Of a stretch of DNA of 64,000 nt, positions 54,619 to 62,823 are shown piece after piece. Positions within the stretch are counted from its first letter, which is position 1. The number at the start of each line of letters is the position of its first letter. Location: assembly GCA_965202895.1 (NCBI GenBank), contig OZ241901.1, forward strand, positions 3,348,001 through 3,412,000, read 5' to 3'. The notes below the pieces were generated by a model that was not told where the DNA came from, searched no databases, and saw only the letters and a program-made list of their open reading frames with translations. This DNA is from JAJDXW01 sp965202895 (lineage in GTDB: Bacteria; Pseudomonadota; Gammaproteobacteria; HK1). Position numbers and translations under genes: made by a program.

Positions 54619-56088
54619 TCATCCTCCCCATCGGCCCGGACCCGCCCCGGGAGCTTGCTCCGCAGGCTCCCGGCCCTCCCGGGCCGCCGCCAGCGGGGAT
54701 ACCCCCACGGAGCGGCCGGACAGCATGTCCGCGTGGATGACGTCCCGCACCTGCTCGAGGTCGAGGCCGTGGCGAACGATGAGGTCCTCGGAATCGCGCA
54801 CGATGGCGTCGATGTCCTGCATCAGCTTCAGCCGCTTGTAGACGTCTTCGCGGCGGATGCCGAGGCTCTCGCCGAGGAGCTCCATGAAGTTGACGATCTC
54901 GAAGCTCCGCCCGGACTCGAAGTGGCAGATCTCGCGGTGGCAGGCGTGGAAGATGGTCGCGAGGGTGTCGACTCCGGCCGCCTCCGCCGCCTCGAATTCG
55001 CGCTCGCGGAGCTTCGTCTTGAAATCGGGCAGCACGGACAGGCTGTTCGACATCGTTCCGACCCGCGGCACATCGAGGTCGACCAGATCGAGGCCGGGAA
55101 TGGCGTTCAGGATACGCCGGGCAGACTCCACCACCTTCGGCAGCACCGGGCGTTCGTGCAGCGCCACCCGCCGCTCCACACGGTGGATCATGAGAGGGGC
55201 GAGCCGGTCCAGGCGGTCGGCGATGAACTGGATGCAGGGGGTGAGGTCGAACGGGCTTCCTCCGTTCGTCCCGGCATGGCTCGGGAGGGTGACCTCGCCG
55301 AGCTGGGTCTGGCAGCTCGGGCACCATGAGAGCACCTTCGAGGCGCCGGCGCCGCCGAGTCGGGCGATCGTATTGAAGCCGACCCGTCCCGCCCCCGCGG
55401 TGTCCCCCGATCGGTACTGGAAGATGCCGCAGCAGTGCGAGGGCCCGCCCATGACCTCGTAGCGGACCCCGAGCGTGTCGAGCACGTCCAGGCACAGCAG
55501 GGCGATGTGCGGGGTGCGCAGCACGTTGCAGCCGGTATAGAAGACGACGTCGGGGGCGGGCGCGGGGGCGGCTTCCGGGGCCGGGTCGGTGCCGGAGACG
55601 AGGGCGGAGGCGGTGTCGGAGGCGCGGACGGGGATGGGGGCGGGGTCCGTCCGGCGGCGGTTGGTGATCCTCGCCAGCAGGTCCGGCGGGAGCTGCATCC
55701 GGGACAGGATACGGACGCCTCGGCTCATTCCGGAGAAGATCTCCGCGCCTTCGCGCTGCGCCGCCGAGTCTCCACCTCGGGTCCGGGACGCGGTCCGGGC
55801 GAGGCCCAGCATGAACCTCGGGTTGACCCCGTGCGCGCAGGCGGGGATGCAGTAGCCGCTGCCGGTGCACACGTTCGCCCAGCGCGCCGCGTCCTCGGCG
55901 CCCGCTCCGCCGGCGATCAGGTCCAGCACCCCGGAAACGATCCCGGGCGCCTGGGCAGCGTCGAGGCCGGCCGGTTCGACCATGGGACAGACCTCGACAC
56001 AGCGGCCGCAACGGGTGCAGGCGTCGAGAACGTCCGCCGCCCGCTCCGCAAGGGAGTCGGCGAACGCCCGACCGTCGTTCATCGCCAT
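54619..56088 (-). CDS. HdrD/GlpC-like iron-sulfur protein with CCG domains
   Basis: 489 residues. The N-terminal ferredoxin-type cluster is CTRCGRCVEVCPM (near residue 24), the second is CTGSGYCIPACAHG near residue 74, where one of the expected Cys is Ser. A Pro/Ala linker separates them from a CCG-type domain (FYTGCNVLRTP, SHCCGIFQYRSGD, SWCPSCQTQLGEV) and a more degenerate second one (FHACHREICHFES). The layout is that of membrane- or flavin-associated electron-transfer subunits related to heterodisulfide reductase D and lactate/glycolate oxidase iron-sulfur subunits. No flavoprotein partner is adjacent. Confidence 0.85.
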   Translation of the reverse strand: MAMNDGRAFADSLAERAADVLDACTRCGRCVEVCPMVEPAGLDAAQAPGIVSGVLDLIAGGAGAEDAARWANVCTGSGYCIPACAHGVNPRFMLGLARTASRTRGGDSAAQREGAEIFSGMSRGVRILSRMQLPPDLLARITNRRRTDPAPIPVRASDTASALVSGTDPAPEAAPAPAPDVVFYTGCNVLRTPHIALLCLDVLDTLGVRYEVMGGPSHCCGIFQYRSGDTAGAGRVGFNTIARLGGAGASKVLSWCPSCQTQLGEVTLPSHAGTNGGSPFDLTPCIQFIADRLDRLAPLMIHRVERRVALHERPVLPKVVESARRILNAIPGLDLVDLDVPRVGTMSNSLSVLPDFKTKLREREFEAAEAAGVDTLATIFHACHREICHFESGRSFEIVNFMELLGESLGIRREDVYKRLKLMQDIDAIVRDSEDLIVRHGLDLEQVRDVIHADMLSGRSVGVSPLAAAREGREPAEQAPGAGPGRWGG

Positions 56089-56142
56089 GGGCCCTCCGTC
56101 AGCGTTGGACCGGCCGGCCGCCGGCCGCCGCCCCCAATCGTA

Positions 56143-56397
56143 CTACGGTGCGTTCGAGCCGCGGGGCGAGCCGGCGGCGCCGTTCCGCACGGTGCATGGG
56201 GGGCACGTCCTTCTGCCATCCGGACACCTCCTCCGCACGATGATCGGGTGTCCACCCGAGCGGGGCAGCTTCACTCGAATCCGGAGGGCACGGTACATAC
56301 GGGCTTCGAGGGCGGCGAGGCCGGCTTGTCGACGCTCGACTCCGGCCGCTTCGGGGTCGCGGGCGGACCCGAGGGTGTCGAAGGCAGGGGTGCTCAT
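56143..56397 (-). pseudogene. Remnant of a DUF1640-like coiled-coil gene
   Basis: From the ATG at 56397 the frame reads MSTPAFDTLGSARDPEAAGVERRQAG, very close to the N-terminus of small DUF1640-type proteins (FDTL..R.LEAAGV...QA), then jumps to a fragment AALEARMYRAL, after which the sequence is basic and unlike the family. I take it as a shortened or internally deleted copy of that family, next to an intact small membrane gene (56433-56615) of the type that often accompanies it. It could still be translated. Confidence 0.35.
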
Positions 56398-56432
56398 GGC
56401 GTTCCCCGTGCAACGGCTCCGGGCCGGAGCGG

Positions 56433-56615
56433 TTACGCGGACGATGGCGCGGACTCGCGGCGGGTGAAACCCTCCAACAACCCTTCCAGTCGCGCCATAC
56501 GCTCCCGCAAACCGGCCACGTCGCGATGCAGGCTCCACAGGAAGCCGATGATGGCGATGGCGGCGGCGATGATGGCGACGGCGGCGGTGATGATCGCGAT
56601 GAGCTCGGGCGACAC
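56433..56615 (-). CDS. Small coiled-coil membrane protein, 60 aa
   Basis: From GTG 56615 (GGGGG-purine site eight bases upstream) the product is SPELIAIITAAVAIIAAAIA, then IGFLWSLHR and a short amphipathic helix ARLEGLLEGFTRR. One membrane helix plus a short coiled coil is a very common small-protein type in many bacteria (ERMARLEGLLEG tails). The neighbouring DUF1640-like remnant is its usual partner type. Function unknown; compare the protein at 401-664. Confidence 0.6.
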   Translation of the reverse strand: MSPELIAIITAAVAIIAAAIAIIGFLWSLHRDVAGLRERMARLEGLLEGFTRRESAPSSA

Positions 56616-56838
56616 GGCGCGTTCCCCCTGGCGGAGGCTCCGGGCCGGCTTCGCTTCGTGGTCGCTTCGATGGAGCCCGCCCGGAGCCGGAGGTGAATGT
56701 ACCCGGATGCGCCGATGGTTCCAACCAGCCCTCGATCGTTCCGGGGCAGTCCGTGCCTGCATGGCGAGAACGGCGGGGTCGATGGAAAGTCGCGATTCCC
56801 GAAAAACGCTGATGATTCATCCGGTTACGCGCGTAGTA

Positions 56839-57193
56839 TGGTGGAGGCGGCGGGAATCGAACCCGCGTCCGCTGGCGCTCCGCCGTCGGCTCTACATGCA
56901 TAGCCTCGTCGTTTGCTTTGACCGGGCGCCCCCCGACGGGCAGGGTGGCGGCCGGCGAGCCCGCATCGGTTTTGGCGACCCCGGACGCGGGCGGTCCGAC
57001 ATCGCGAGCTTGTGTCTGTCGACTCCTCTACCCGAACGCACAAGCACGTATCGGAGAGGAGCTGGGGCTAGGCCGCCAGAGCGTAGTTGTCGTCGTTGGC
57101 AACTATTGAGGTTTGCAACTGGATTTACGAGGTATGTTGCTCCTCGGCATGCACCTCGAGCTTCACCACCCGCGTCGAAGCCAAGTCGCCCCC
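56839..57193 (-). ncRNA. ssrA: tmRNA (ssrA)
   Basis: 355 bases, minus strand. The 5' end GGGGGCGACTTGG and the 3' part GGTTCGATTCCCGCCGCC-type sequence pair into the tRNA-like acceptor arm (GGGGGCG with CGCCTCC, one G-U) with encoded CCA at 56839-56841. The reading frame at 57100-57068 encodes ANDDNYALAA followed by TAG, a canonical proteobacterial degradation tag. Together with SmpB (the next gene upstream) it rescues stalled ribosomes and targets products to ClpXP. Confidence 0.98.
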
Positions 57194-57205
57194 ACGGGAG
57201 AGGGC

Positions 57206-57211
57206 ATTGTA
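57206..57211 (-). promoter_or_regulatory. -10 element of ssrA
   Basis: TACAAT on the minus strand, about 13 bases before the mature tmRNA 5' end and after the smpB stop (57226). The -35 position falls in the end of smpB and is GC-only. Placing the start within the smpB/ssrA gap means that ssrA can be expressed on its own. Confidence 0.5.
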
Positions 57212-57225
57212 CACCGCCGCCGCCC

Positions 57226-57702
57226 TCAGCGCGACTTCATCAGCCGTTCGCGCTCGCGCCGCCAGTCGCGGTCCCGGTCGGCGGCCCGCTTGTCGGTGCG
57301 GCGCTTTCCCTTGGCGGTCGCGATGGCGAGCTTCGCGCGCCCGCGGCTCCAGTGCAGGTCGAGCGGCACCACGGTATAGCCCTCGCGCTGAACCGCGCCG
57401 GCCAGGCGATCGATCTCGCGCCGGTGGAGCAGCAGCCGGCGGGGGCGGACGGGATCGGGCTCCACGTGGGTCGATGCCGAGGGGAGGGGAGAGATGTGGG
57501 CGCCCTGGAGGAAGGCTTCGCCCTCCCGGAACGCGACGTAGCCCTCGCTGATCTGGGCGCGTCCGCTTCGCAGGCTCTTGACCTCCCATCCCTCGAGCGC
57601 GAGCCCCGCCTCGAGCCGGTCCTCGAGCCGGTAGTCGAAGCGCGCCCGGCGGTTGGACGCGATCACGTCCGACCCTTGGGCCTTCTTCTTCTTGCGGGCC
57701 AT
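57226..57702 (-). CDS. smpB: tmRNA-binding protein SmpB
   Basis: 158 residues. ASNRRARFDYRLEDRLEAGLALEGWEVKSLRSG-type N-terminus (split here), ISEGYVAFREGEAFLQGAHI and DLHWSRGRAKLAIATAKGKR are the OB-fold blocks, and the basic tail DRDWRRERERLMKS forms the helix that enters the decoding centre. It ends 32 bases before ssrA, on the same strand. Confidence 0.97.
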   Translation of the reverse strand: MARKKKKAQGSDVIASNRRARFDYRLEDRLEAGLALEGWEVKSLRSGRAQISEGYVAFREGEAFLQGAHISPLPSASTHVEPDPVRPRRLLLHRREIDRLAGAVQREGYTVVPLDLHWSRGRAKLAIATAKGKRRTDKRAADRDRDWRRERERLMKSR

Positions 57703-57762
57703 GCGGGCGTCTACCGCCGCCCCCCCGCACCATGCGGGGTACGGCCCGGTATACTGCTGCCC

Positions 57763-58209
57763 ATGGAGAGGATCGAACGGTCCGCGGTGGTCCCGGCCAG
57801 CCGGGAGACGACGTTCGCCCTCGTCGCGGACGTCGCCTCGTACCCCGAGTTCGTTCCCCTTTGCCGCGCCGCCGAGGTGCGGCGCATCGGGGAGGGGCTG
57901 GTCGAGGCGAGCCTTCGCATGGTCCGGGGGCCGATCCGGTTCTGGCTGACGACGCGCAACCGGGAGGTGGCTCCGAGCCGCATCGAGATGCGTCTGGTCA
58001 AGGGTCCCTTCGGCCGCCTGAACGGGCGCTGGTCGTTCGAAGATGAGGTGGGCGGCGGCACGCGGGTGTCGCTCGACGTCGAGTTCGAAGGTGCGAGCCG
58101 GATCCTCGGTCGGCTGGCGGCGCCGTTTCTGGACGAGGTCGCCGATTCCATGGTCATGGCGTTCACCCGAAGGGCCGAACGTCGGCTTCGTTCGCCGCAC
58201 ACCGGGTAA
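57763..58209 (+). CDS. ratA: RatA-type START/polyketide-cyclase-like protein
   Basis: 148 residues. ERSAVVPASRETTFALVADVASYPEFVPLC is the usual start, FWLTTRNREVAPSRIEMRLVKGPFGRLNGRW the middle and FLDEVADSMVMAFTRRAERR the C-terminal helix of the RatA/CoQ10-binding (Coq10_START) family. Proposed roles are association with the 50S subunit and ubiquinone binding. Conserved gene order with smpB (divergent) and bamE supports the call; rnfH, which normally follows ratA, is missing. Confidence 0.92.
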   Translation: MERIERSAVVPASRETTFALVADVASYPEFVPLCRAAEVRRIGEGLVEASLRMVRGPIRFWLTTRNREVAPSRIEMRLVKGPFGRLNGRWSFEDEVGGGTRVSLDVEFEGASRILGRLAAPFLDEVADSMVMAFTRRAERRLRSPHTG

Positions 58210-58250
58210 GCGGACGACCGCGCCGGCCGTCGCCGCCGCGCCCGAGCCGG

Positions 58251-58754
58251 CTATCCGCCGCGCTTCATCTTCCGCAGAGCCCGTCGAAAGAGGCCTTTCT
58301 CGGGCGGGCGCGGCGGTACGCGGACCACCTTCGCCGCCTCCGGCTCGGACGGGACGGCGCCGGCCGGCGGCCGCTCACCCTCGATGCGGGAGAGCCGGTC
58401 TTCCTCGAAGTGGAGCGTGAGGCGCCGCCACCCGGATTCCTCGCCGCCGGGAGCGAACGAGTACAGGTACTCCCACCGGTTCGGGTGAAAGACGTCGTCG
58501 ACGGCCGGGGTGCCGAGAAGGTGAAGCACCCGGCTCCTCGGCATACCGAGCTCCAGCTTGGCGAGCGCCGCATCGTCGAAGGCGTTTCCCTGCCGGACGT
58601 CGAGACGGTAGAGGCCGGGCACCGGTATTTCGGAGAGCCTGGAACAGCCCGTCGCGAGCAGCGCGGCGGCGGCCACCAAGGCGGCGGCCGGGGCGGCAAC
58701 CCCCCGTGCGGCGCCGGGCGGCCCGGCGGCGCCCTTTCCGGTCCCGCCGTTCAC
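58251..58754 (-). CDS. bamE: Outer-membrane assembly lipoprotein BamE
   Basis: 167 residues. Signal peptide with lipobox LLATGC (Cys about residue 37), then SRLSEIPVPGLYRLDVRQGN and the core LAKLELGMPRSRVLHLLGTPAVDDVFHPNRWEYLYSF-type region (LELGM..S.V...LG.P....F....W.Y) that defines SmpA/OmlA. A Pro-rich C-terminal tail follows. The start is a GTG at 58754 that overlaps the recN stop (GTGA), so the two are coupled. Part of the Bam complex for outer-membrane protein insertion. Confidence 0.92.
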   Translation of the reverse strand: MNGGTGKGAAGPPGAARGVAAPAAALVAAAALLATGCSRLSEIPVPGLYRLDVRQGNAFDDAALAKLELGMPRSRVLHLLGTPAVDDVFHPNRWEYLYSFAPGGEESGWRRLTLHFEEDRLSRIEGERPPAGAVPSEPEAAKVVRVPPRPPEKGLFRRALRKMKRGG

Positions 58755-60469
58755 TTGCCCACTCCCGCCGACCGCGCCGCGTCGAGCATCTCGCGGGCAT
58801 GGGCGCGCGAGCGTTCGGTGACCCTCGCGCCCGCGAGCATGCGCGCGATCTCCTCGATGCGCTCCCCGCCCGTCACGGCGCGGACTCGTACGCTGGTCAT
58901 CGATCCGTTCGCTCCCTTCAAGACGGTCAGATGGTCATGGGCCTGCGACGCCACCTGCGGGAGATGGGTCACGCAGAGCACCTGACGGCTTCCGGCCAGG
59001 CGGCGGAGGTGGCGGCCGACCAATTCCGCAACCCGACCGCCGACCCCGCTGTCGATCTCGTCGAACACCATCACCGGCAACCCTCCGCGGCTGGCGACAA
59101 GAATACCAAGGCTCAACCGCGACTGCTCTCCGCCGGACGCGGTCCGGGCGAGCGGGGCCGGCGGGTGGCCGGGATTGACGCGGACCCGGAACACCACCTC
59201 GTCGATCCCGGTGGCGCGCTCCTCCCGCCTCCGGCCGATCGCCACCGAGAACTCTCCGCCGTCGAAGCCGAGCTCGCGCATGCGCGGCGTCACCTCGCCG
59301 GCCAGGCGACGGGCGGCGGCGGCCCGGCTCTCGCTGAGCCGCTCCGCCGACTCGCGGTACGCGGCGAGGGCCGCGGCCCGGGCTTCCTCGATCTCGCGCA
59401 CCCGCGCCTCGCCGGACCGGAGCGCGTCGAGCTCGGTGCGCAGGGCGGCGAGCCGGCCGGGAAGCTCGTCCGGCGAGACCCGGTGCTTGCGCCCCGCGTC
59501 GTGAAGGGCGGCGAGCCGATCCTCGATGGCGGCGAGCCTCACCGGGTCGGTGTCGACGCCGCGCGCGAGGGTGCGGACCGCCGCGCTCGCCTCGGTCACG
59601 TGCACGAGCGCCGTCTCGAGGAGCTCTCGGGCTTCGTCCGTCCAACCCGGCGCCCGCCGCTCGACGTCGGCGAGCCGGGCGAGGGCGCGGTGCACGGAGG
59701 CGCCGGCCGCGTGTTCGCCGCCCGCGAGGGTGTGTTCGATCTCCTCGGCCCCGCTCCGGATCTCGACGGCGTGCGAGAGGCGCCGCAGCTCCGAGGCGAG
59801 CGCGGCCGCCTCTCCGGGCTCCGCACCGAGCGCGTCGAGCTCGGCGCACTGGAAGGCGAGGTAGTCGATCCGGCGTTCGCGCTCCGCGCCGTCGACCGCC
59901 CGGGCGGCGGCGAGGTCGGACTCGAGCGAGCCCAGGCGGCGGTAGAGATCCGCGGTTCGGGCGACCAGCTCGGGATGCCCGGCCGCCGCGTCGAGGACCC
60001 GTAGCTGCTCCGCCGGCCGGAGCAGGGCGTGGTGCGAGTGCTGGCCCTGCAGGTCCACCAGACGGGAGCCGAGTGCGCGCAGGGTCCGCGCCGAGACCGG
60101 CGAGTCGTTGATCCAGCAGCGTGAGTGCCCGTCCGGCGAGACCCGGCGGCGCAGGATCGTCTCGTCCCCGTCCTCGAACCCGAGCTCCTGGCGAAGCTCC
60201 GCGACCTCCGGGAGCCGGCGCGTATCGAAGGTGGCCGCGACCTCGGCCCGTTGCGCGCCCGGGCGCACCATCTCGCCGCTGCCGCGCCCGCCGAGCGCGA
60301 ATCCGAGCGCGTCCACGAGGATCGATTTTCCGGCTCCGGTCTCCCCGGTGAGCGCGGTCAGCCCGGCCCCGAGCTCCACGTCGAGCCGCTGGATGATCGT
60401 GAAGTCTCGGACTGCGAGATGGATCAGCACGGGGCCGAACGGCGGGTGGAAGGCGAGCGAGGCTAGCAT
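58751..60469 (-). CDS. recN: DNA repair protein RecN
   Basis: 572 residues of SMC-like type. LAVRDFTIIQRLDVELGAG and the Walker A TGETGAGKSILVDAL are at the N-terminus, the coiled-coil arms follow, and the C-terminus has the signature ASGGEQSRLSLGILV, Walker B MVFDEIDSGVGG and VLCVTHLPQVASQA. It acts in double-strand-break repair. ATG 60469 has GAGGA upstream; the GTG at 60430 would give the common N-terminus MLIHLAVRDF. Coupled to bamE. Confidence 0.95.
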   Translation of the reverse strand: MLASLAFHPPFGPVLIHLAVRDFTIIQRLDVELGAGLTALTGETGAGKSILVDALGFALGGRGSGEMVRPGAQRAEVAATFDTRRLPEVAELRQELGFEDGDETILRRRVSPDGHSRCWINDSPVSARTLRALGSRLVDLQGQHSHHALLRPAEQLRVLDAAAGHPELVARTADLYRRLGSLESDLAAARAVDGAERERRIDYLAFQCAELDALGAEPGEAAALASELRRLSHAVEIRSGAEEIEHTLAGGEHAAGASVHRALARLADVERRAPGWTDEARELLETALVHVTEASAAVRTLARGVDTDPVRLAAIEDRLAALHDAGRKHRVSPDELPGRLAALRTELDALRSGEARVREIEEARAAALAAYRESAERLSESRAAAARRLAGEVTPRMRELGFDGGEFSVAIGRRREERATGIDEVVFRVRVNPGHPPAPLARTASGGEQSRLSLGILVASRGGLPVMVFDEIDSGVGGRVAELVGRHLRRLAGSRQVLCVTHLPQVASQAHDHLTVLKGANGSMTSVRVRAVTGGERIEEIARMLAGARVTERSRAHAREMLDAARSAGVGK

Positions 60470-60667
60470 GAGCCCGCGTCCTCGCCAACATTCTCCCCCG
60501 GCCGCTCGGCCGACCCCGCCCGGACGGCCCCGGACGTCGTCCGAACCCCACCCGGCCTTCCTTCGTCTCGTCCGCCCCTTGGTCTCGGCACGTTCGCCTG
60601 CCGGCCCGAGGCTCGGCGGTCGCCGCCGCGAAGGGCCGCGCGAAGAAGGGCCGTGCCGAAAGGCAGG

Positions 60668-60694
60668 TTTGGCAGCACGGTAGACGGGTGCTAA
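60668..60694 (+). promoter_or_regulatory. Degenerate CIRCE-like element upstream of hrcA
   Basis: GGGTGCTAA at 60686-60694 matches eight of nine bases of the right half of CIRCE (GAGTGCTAA), and 60668-60676 at the correct 9-base spacing is only weakly similar to TTAGCACTC. It lies 33 bases before hrcA, where HrcA would bind its own operator. Confidence 0.35.
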
Positions 60695-60726
60695 ATTCGC
60701 CGGGCGGTGCCCGGGTCGGAGCGCGG

Positions 60727-61791
60727 ATGGATCGAGAGAAGCGGGCGGACGGTCTGGGCGAGCGCGCCCAGAAGCTCCTGAAGCTCCTGGTGGAGCAGTA
60801 TATCCGGGACGGTCAGCCGGTCGGGTCGCGCACCCTGTCGCGCGGATCGGACGTCGACCTCAGCCCCGCCACCATCCGCAACGTCATGTCCGACCTCGAG
60901 GAGTTGGGGCTCGTCCGTGCTCCCCACACCTCGGCCGGCCGGGTCCCCACCGTCCAGGGGTACCGCGTGTTCGTCGACGACCTGCTGGCGGTGCAGCCCC
61001 TCGGCTCCAGGGAGGTGCGGCGCCTCGCCGGTGATCTGGAAGTGGAGGTCCGGTCCGCGCCGGGCTCCCAGGAGGTGGTCGAGGCCGCCTCGCGCATGCT
61101 CAGCGAGTTCACCCGTTTCGTCGGCGTGGTCACCGTCCCCCGCAAGAGCCACGAGTGCCTGCGGCACGTCGAGTTCCTTCCCCTCTCGGGGAGCCGGGTG
61201 CTCGTCGTGCTCGTGATCAATCGGCAGGAGGTCCAGAACCGGATCATCGTGACCGACCGCCCGTACTCCGCGAACGAGCTCGTGCAGGCCGCGAACTACC
61301 TCAACGCCCACTACGCCGGGCGCGAGCTGGACGAGGTGCGGCGCGAGATCCTCCGGGACCTGCGCCATGCCCGCGACCGGTTGAACGAGATGACGGAGAG
61401 CGTCGTCGAGATGGCCGAGAAGGGGCTCCGCGTCGAGGATCCCGGGGGCGACTACGTGGTCCGCGGCCATACCAACCTGATGGACCAGGGCGAGCCGGAG
61501 GACATCGAGCGGCTGCGGCACCTCTTCGACGCATTCGCCGAGAAGCGGATGCTCCTCCACCTCCTGGACCGCTCCCAGAGCGCGGAAGGGGTCCAGCTCT
61601 TCATCGGCGAGGAGTCGGGCTACGACGTTCTGGATCGGTACAGCGTGGTCACCTCGCGCTACGAGGTCGACAGCGAGGTGGTGGGCGTGCTCGGGGTCAT
61701 CGGCCCGACCCGGATGGCCTACGAACGGGTCATCCCGGTCGTCGACATCACCGCCCGTCTTCTCGGGGCGGCCTTGAACCAGCGCCAATAG
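60727..61791 (+). CDS. hrcA: Heat-inducible transcription repressor HrcA
   Basis: 354 residues. An N-terminal winged helix (RAQKLLKLLVEQYIRDGQPVGSRTLSR, SPATIRNVMSDLEELGLV, HTSAGRVPT) is followed by the HrcA effector domain. It represses the hrcA-grpE-dnaK set by binding CIRCE. ATG 60727 gives the usual length. It is followed by grpE after 73 bases. Confidence 0.95.
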   Translation: MDREKRADGLGERAQKLLKLLVEQYIRDGQPVGSRTLSRGSDVDLSPATIRNVMSDLEELGLVRAPHTSAGRVPTVQGYRVFVDDLLAVQPLGSREVRRLAGDLEVEVRSAPGSQEVVEAASRMLSEFTRFVGVVTVPRKSHECLRHVEFLPLSGSRVLVVLVINRQEVQNRIIVTDRPYSANELVQAANYLNAHYAGRELDEVRREILRDLRHARDRLNEMTESVVEMAEKGLRVEDPGGDYVVRGHTNLMDQGEPEDIERLRHLFDAFAEKRMLLHLLDRSQSAEGVQLFIGEESGYDVLDRYSVVTSRYEVDSEVVGVLGVIGPTRMAYERVIPVVDITARLLGAALNQRQ

Positions 61792-61864
61792 CGCCCATCT
61801 GCCGATACGGAGCCGGGGCCGTCCGCCCGCGGCCCCGTCCGAGCACATCCCGGAGGGTCCGTCC

Positions 61865-62638
61865 GTGAACGAAGATCGCCGGCCGGCGAACGGTGAACCT
61901 GCCGCCGACACCTCTTCTTCGGCCGACGAGGCGCCGGGAGGCGGGCCGGCGCCGGAGGCGTCCGGACCGGCCTCCGGGCCCGGGGACGGCGCGGAGCCTT
62001 CCGTGGCCGGGGGCGGGGCGGAGCCTGCGCACCCTGAAGCCGGCGGCGGCGAGCCGCCCGTCCCGGGGCCGGGGAGCGAACGCGGCCCGGAGCCGGGGGA
62101 CGAGTCCCGCAGGGAAGCGGGGGACGAGCGCGGCGAGGCCGCCGCCCGGGAGCCCGGGGAGGCCGAGGAGACCGTCGAGTCCCTCCGCGCCCGTCTCGAC
62201 GAGGCCCTCGACGAGGTGCGCCGCGAGCGCGACGCGGCGCTCCGCGCCCGCGCGGAGACGGAGAACGTCCGGCGGCGGGCGGAGCGCGACGTGGAGCGGG
62301 CCCATCGCTTCGGGGTCGAGGGCCTCGTCGGCGAGCTGTTGCCGGTGCGCGACGGTCTCGAGCTCGGCATCCGGGCTTCCGGGGAGGAGGGGAGCACCGT
62401 CGAGGCGCTCGCGGAGGGCACGGAGATGACCCTGCGCATGTTGAGCGCCGCCCTCGAGAAGTTCGGGGCGGTCGAGGTCGATCCCGCCGGCGAGGACTTC
62501 GACCCCCGCTTCCATGAAGCCATGACGATGCGGGAGGCCGACGGGGTCGAGCCCGGAAAGGTGCTCCAGGTCTTCCGGAAGGGCTGCCTGCTGCACGGGC
62601 GCGTGGTGCGTCCGGCGAAGGTGGTGGTCTCACGGTAG
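61865..62638 (+). CDS. grpE: Nucleotide exchange factor GrpE
   Basis: 257 residues from GTG 61865 (GGAGGG about 10 bases upstream). The first ~95 residues are a disordered Pro/Gly/Glu-rich region that is longer than usual. Then come the coiled-coil EETVESLRARLDEALDEVRRERDAA-type helix (LRARLDEALDEVRRERD), RRRAERDVERAHRFGVEGL and the C-terminal head (EDFDPRFHEAMTM, VLQVFRKGCLLHGRVVRPAKV) typical of GrpE. It releases ADP from DnaK. Confidence 0.95.
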   Translation: MNEDRRPANGEPAADTSSSADEAPGGGPAPEASGPASGPGDGAEPSVAGGGAEPAHPEAGGGEPPVPGPGSERGPEPGDESRREAGDERGEAAAREPGEAEETVESLRARLDEALDEVRRERDAALRARAETENVRRRAERDVERAHRFGVEGLVGELLPVRDGLELGIRASGEEGSTVEALAEGTEMTLRMLSAALEKFGAVEVDPAGEDFDPRFHEAMTMREADGVEPGKVLQVFRKGCLLHGRVVRPAKVVVSR

Positions 62639-62721
62639 CCTTCCTCGACGGCCCGCGGCCTGCCGGAGCTCCACCGGGCGGGCGCGAGCCGCGCCGGCGG
62701 GCGCGGGTCGGTTCCGCAGCG

Positions 62722-62762
62722 CGAAATCACCCCGGAGGCCGCGCCGCCTCCGGTTGATTTCG
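62722..62762. other. Long inverted repeat between grpE and dnaK
   Basis: CGAAATCACCCCGGAGGC (62722-62739) and GCCTCCGGTTGATTTCG (62746-62762) are inverted copies with a 1-base indel around the loop CGCGCC. As RNA they form a hairpin of about 16 pairs. No T-run follows. TTGACG at about 62779 downstream may start a separate dnaK promoter. Confidence 0.8.
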
Positions 62763-62823
62763 ACGGGCCGCGCCGCATATTGACGTTCACCACCGTTACA
62801 TCGCATTCGCGGAGCACCCGGAA

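Noticed and set aside
60668..60694. A bona fide CIRCE operator
   Set aside because: The left half does not match well enough; reported only as a degenerate CIRCE-like element.
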